The notes beneath the pieces were generated by a model, which made no database searches, was not told where the DNA came from, and saw only the letters and a program-made list of their open reading frames with translations. Both the position numbers and the translations under genes were made by a program. From NCBI GenBank assembly GCA_964437735.1, contig CAYTID010000025.1, forward strand, positions 1 through 26,534: DNA of 26,534 nucleotides, written 5' to 3'. The stretch is from CAYTID01 sp964437735. Lineage in GTDB: Bacteria; Bacteroidota; Ignavibacteria; UBA10030; BY39. Shown piece after piece: positions 24,137 through 26,534 of the stretch. How positions within the stretch are numbered: the stretch's first letter is position 1; each line of letters starts with the position of its first letter.

Positions 24137-25470
24137 ATGTGGATGCTGTTATTATTGGTGGAGGATTGGCTGGTTTATCAGCGGCAATTAAATTATCACT
24201 CGCAGGCGCAGATGTAATTTTGTATGAAAAAAATCCTAAACTTGGGGGAAGAACATATTCCTATATAGATAAAAAAACCGGTGATGTGATTGATAACGGA
24301 CAACATATACTTGTCGGTGCTTATCATAATACATTGGAATATTTAAAGCTCATTGGAACGGACCATCTTTTAATAAAACAGGAACGACCGCGGTTATATT
24401 TTCATCATCATTCAAAAGGGACGCACGCTTTTGAAATAAAGAATCTCCCGAAGCCTTTCGATATTACTGCAGCGATGCTTCGTACAAGGATTTTATCTTT
24501 TTCGGACAGACAAAAATTGCTATGCGTCGGTTTAGAATTAGCTAAGTGGAACAAAAAACTTGAAGAAAAATTAAAAAATCTGACGGTTGAAGAATGGCTG
24601 AATAGTTTGAATCAATCTGAAAGCTCGAAAAAATCATTTTGGTATCCGATAGTAATATCTGTTATGAATGAATCACCCCAAAAAACATCAGCTTTGCTGT
24701 TCGCCCGTTCCCTAAAACAGACTTTTCTTGGAAAAAAAAATGATGCAACAGTTTTGATCCCAAAAGTCGGACAATCAGAACTATATGTTAATCAAGCTGA
24801 AAAAATATTACTAAGTAGAAAAGCGAAAATATTTAAAAACTCTTTTGTAAAAGAAATCGTTATGAACGAAAACAGAGCAATAGGGATTACAGCAGACAAG
24901 GAAATTTATTCGAAAAATATAATATCGGCGGTTCCGCACAATCAGTTGAAACAGATATTGCCTCCGAGTGTCTCTCATATGAATCATTTCAGGAATTTAG
25001 ATAATTTTCAATCATCTCCCATAATTTCTATTCATCTTTGGTTCGACAGGGAAATTATGGAAATTGATTTCGTTGGTTTAATAGACAGTAATTTACAATG
25101 GGTTTTTAACCGACACAAAATTATGTGTGAAACCGATAAACCGGGTAATTATATATCGGCAGTGATCAGCGGAGCCTACGATTACATTAATATGACAAAG
25201 GAAGAATTAATTACACTAGCAATAACTGATCTAAAAAAAATATTTTCAAATTCCGGAGATGCTGTGCTTAAACATGCTGTGGTTATAAAAGAAAAGCATG
25301 CGACATTTTCCGCCACAAACGATGTTGAACCATTTCGCTTGAATTCAGAATCACAAATAAAAAATTTGTATTTTGCCGGTGATTGGACGAACACCGGATT
25401 GCCCGCAACAATTGAAGGAGCTGTTTTTAGCGGTTTCAGATGTGCAGATTTGATAACAAGTAAGAGTTAA
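24133..25470 (+). CDS. hpnE: Hydroxysqualene dehydroxylase HpnE (FAD amine-oxidase family)
   Basis: A 445-residue FAD-dependent protein. The N-terminal dinucleotide-binding motif is VIIGGGLAGLSAA (about 6-18), with YEKNPKLGGRTYSY at the end of the second strand, followed by DNGQHILVGAY typical of HpnE. The C-terminal FAD motif is LYFAGDWTNTGLPATIEGAV. HpnE reduces hydroxysqualene to squalene, completing the route begun by HpnD and HpnC. Related phytoene desaturases share the fold; context decides. It overlaps hpnD by 4 nt. Its TAA (25468-25470) overlaps the stop codon of the convergent thioredoxin gene. No cyclase or carotenoid gene follows in the window. Confidence 0.92.
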   Translation: MNVDAVIIGGGLAGLSAAIKLSLAGADVILYEKNPKLGGRTYSYIDKKTGDVIDNGQHILVGAYHNTLEYLKLIGTDHLLIKQERPRLYFHHHSKGTHAFEIKNLPKPFDITAAMLRTRILSFSDRQKLLCVGLELAKWNKKLEEKLKNLTVEEWLNSLNQSESSKKSFWYPIVISVMNESPQKTSALLFARSLKQTFLGKKNDATVLIPKVGQSELYVNQAEKILLSRKAKIFKNSFVKEIVMNENRAIGITADKEIYSKNIISAVPHNQLKQILPPSVSHMNHFRNLDNFQSSPIISIHLWFDREIMEIDFVGLIDSNLQWVFNRHKIMCETDKPGNYISAVISGAYDYINMTKEELITLAITDLKKIFSNSGDAVLKHAVVIKEKHATFSATNDVEPFRLNSESQIKNLYFAGDWTNTGLPATIEGAVFSGFRCADLITSKS

Positions 25471-25955
25471 TCTTTATTTTTACTTTCAATAAATTCCTCG
25501 AAGGACATATTCTGATAATGATTTTCGCTAATAAATTCGAGAATATTAATAAAGGTTGTTGAATTCTGAAATCCCGGAACAACAGTAATTGGTTCGCTTT
25601 CTGGTTTTAGGAATAAAGTTGTAGGAAAACCATTAATTTCGAATCCTTGTGCTAATTCTCCCTGTGTAATCGTAGTTCCGAGATATGTAATTGTATTTGT
25701 TGCCTCACCGTCAAATTTAATTAATATGAATTTATCATTGATAAGCCTCGCTACGCCGGAATCCCCGTATGTCTCTTTTTCCATAACTTTGCACCATTTA
25801 CACCAGTCGGCATAGACGTGAACAATTATGTTTTTATTTTCTGCTCTTGCTTTTTCCAACCCTTTCTGAAAATCAAACCACTCTAGGCGGTTGTCATTGG
25901 CTGATAGACTACCTGCAATTAATAATATAAACGAGAATATTAATAAATATTTCAT
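25467..25955 (-). CDS. Secreted thioredoxin-fold protein
   Basis: From the ATG at 25953-25955 the protein has 162 residues. A signal peptide (residues 1-19, LLIFSFILLIAGSLSA) directs it out of the cytoplasm. The active site ADWCKWCKVM has the CxxC pair C52/C55, and GFPTT at 109-113 provides the cis-proline P111. It is thus a periplasmic thiol-disulfide protein, probably a reductase or isomerase of the SoxW/thioredoxin_7 type; the partner is unknown. An in-frame start at 26045 lies inside the upstream gene and would add 30 unlikely residues, so it is rejected. AAAGG sits close before the chosen ATG. It follows the barrel gene by 13 nt. Confidence 0.87.
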   Translation of the reverse strand: MKYLLIFSFILLIAGSLSANDNRLEWFDFQKGLEKARAENKNIIVHVYADWCKWCKVMEKETYGDSGVARLINDKFILIKFDGEATNTITYLGTTITQGELAQGFEINGFPTTLFLKPESEPITVVPGFQNSTTFINILEFISENHYQNMSFEEFIESKNKD

Positions 25956-25968
25956 TTGCCTTTCAGAA

Positions 25969-26534
25969 TTATTTAGTTTCGATTGTAAGTGAAATGATAT
26001 GTGAAGAATTGAAACCATATTTGAAAGGAACATAAGCATAATCAAGTGAAAAAATATTGTACTTCAATCCGATACCTGCAGTAAAGTTACGTGATTCGTA
26101 TCCGGTTTGATATCCGGTTCTGATAGCGAAAATATTTTTATACAAAAATTCTGATCCGATGTGAATATGATTATTTTTCTCCGGAATTATACGTAAAAAT
26201 TCAACCGATGGTGTGATGCCGGTTTCATATTTTTCCAGGTAGAAGTATTTCGATAAGCCAAAACGAACAAGAGTCGGCAGTTTTGTTTCGATTTCTTTCA
26301 GTGGATTCATTGAACCTAAATTGTTGACTGAAAGATTAGCAACAATACCAAGCGGAGTTTTATAAATAGTTCCGAGGTCGGCGGCGAAACCTGCCGCATC
26401 GTCTATATAAATTTTTTCATAAAGGAATTTACCCGTTGCGCCGAAAATAAAATTATTATATTTATATGACGAGCTAAACGAAATTGCTGCATAGTGCACG
26501 CTGAATGTCCCAACCGCTGGTCCGGGTATATCGC
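25969..26534 (-). CDS. PorV/PorQ-like outer-membrane beta-barrel protein, C-terminal part (5' cut by window edge)
   Basis: The frame is open to the window edge, giving the last ~188 residues. The GTG at 26497-26499 is internal. The sequence alternates polar and hydrophobic residues in many short strands with Gly/Tyr/Phe turns (IFGATGKFLYEKI, GFAADLGTIYKTPLGIV, IHIGSEFLYKNIFAIRTGY, FTAGIGLKYNIFSLDYAYVPF). It ends on a final strand, ISLTIETK. Such FadL/PorV-type barrels are abundant in the FCB group. PorV and PorQ themselves belong to the type IX secretion system, but many relatives have unknown roles. Co-transcription with the thioredoxin-like gene (13 nt gap) suggests a linked envelope function. 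The family call is moderate because the N-terminus is missing. Confidence 0.75.
   Translation of the reverse strand, partial: DIPGPAVGTFSVHYAAISFSSSYKYNNFIFGATGKFLYEKIYIDDAAGFAADLGTIYKTPLGIVANLSVNNLGSMNPLKEIETKLPTLVRFGLSKYFYLEKYETGITPSVEFLRIIPEKNNHIHIGSEFLYKNIFAIRTGYQTGYESRNFTAGIGLKYNIFSLDYAYVPFKYGFNSSHIISLTIETK

Noticed and set aside
25956..26045. Longer N-terminus for the thioredoxin-like protein.
   Set aside because: It runs into the barrel gene and would bury the clear signal peptide starting at 25955.

Overview
The window is almost wholly coding and comes from a flagellated, Gram-negative, fairly AT-rich bacterium. L- and P-ring genes (flgH, flgI) imply an outer membrane. A PorV/PorQ-like outer-membrane barrel at the right end and the mixed use of Shine-Dalgarno sites suggest the Bacteroidota/Chlorobi (FCB) side of the tree. 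A motile Ignavibacteria-type organism would fit, but no 16S or marker gene here proves it.

Positions 1-22119 (+) form one unbroken flagellar gene train. No gap exceeds about 39 nt and many stops and starts overlap. Order: fliR (3' end only)-flhB-flhA (export gate), flhF-flhG (flagellar placement and number), a small two-helix membrane protein, fliA (sigma-28), an HDOD protein, a soluble GAF histidine kinase, a SwrB-like membrane protein of unknown function, flgF-flgG (rod), flgA-flgH-flgI (P/L rings and chaperone), flgJ fused to a lytic transglycosylase, flgN-flgK-flgL (chaperone and hook-filament junction), motA-motB, fliW-csrA (post-transcriptional control of flagellin), a second and different motA-motB pair, and a response regulator with a degenerate HD-GYP domain. 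The train ends at a strong hairpin terminator that appears to work in both directions.

Positions 22205-22278 (-) hold a tRNA with anticodon CAU, with its own well-formed minus-strand promoter at 22291-22319. Plus-strand transcription then resumes with hpnC-hpnD-hpnE (22395-25470), which make squalene from farnesyl diphosphate. This feeds hopanoids, sterol-like lipids or C30 carotenoids. On the minus strand at the right end are a secreted thioredoxin-like protein and, upstream of it, a PorV/PorQ-like barrel cut by the window edge. The thioredoxin and hpnE genes converge and overlap by 4 nt at their stop codons.

Together the first 22 kb encode the export gate, rod, rings, hook-filament junction, two stators and much of the regulation of one flagellum. 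Flagellin, FliD, the hook, the MS-ring/C-ring genes and the anti-sigma factor FlgM are not present and must lie elsewhere if they exist. I see no insertion sequence, CRISPR array, phage gene or frameshift. The most unusual items are the SwrB-like protein, the two dissimilar stator pairs, the FlgJ-transglycosylase fusion, an FlgH without a lipobox and the degenerate HD-GYP regulator. No wholly new system is evident.
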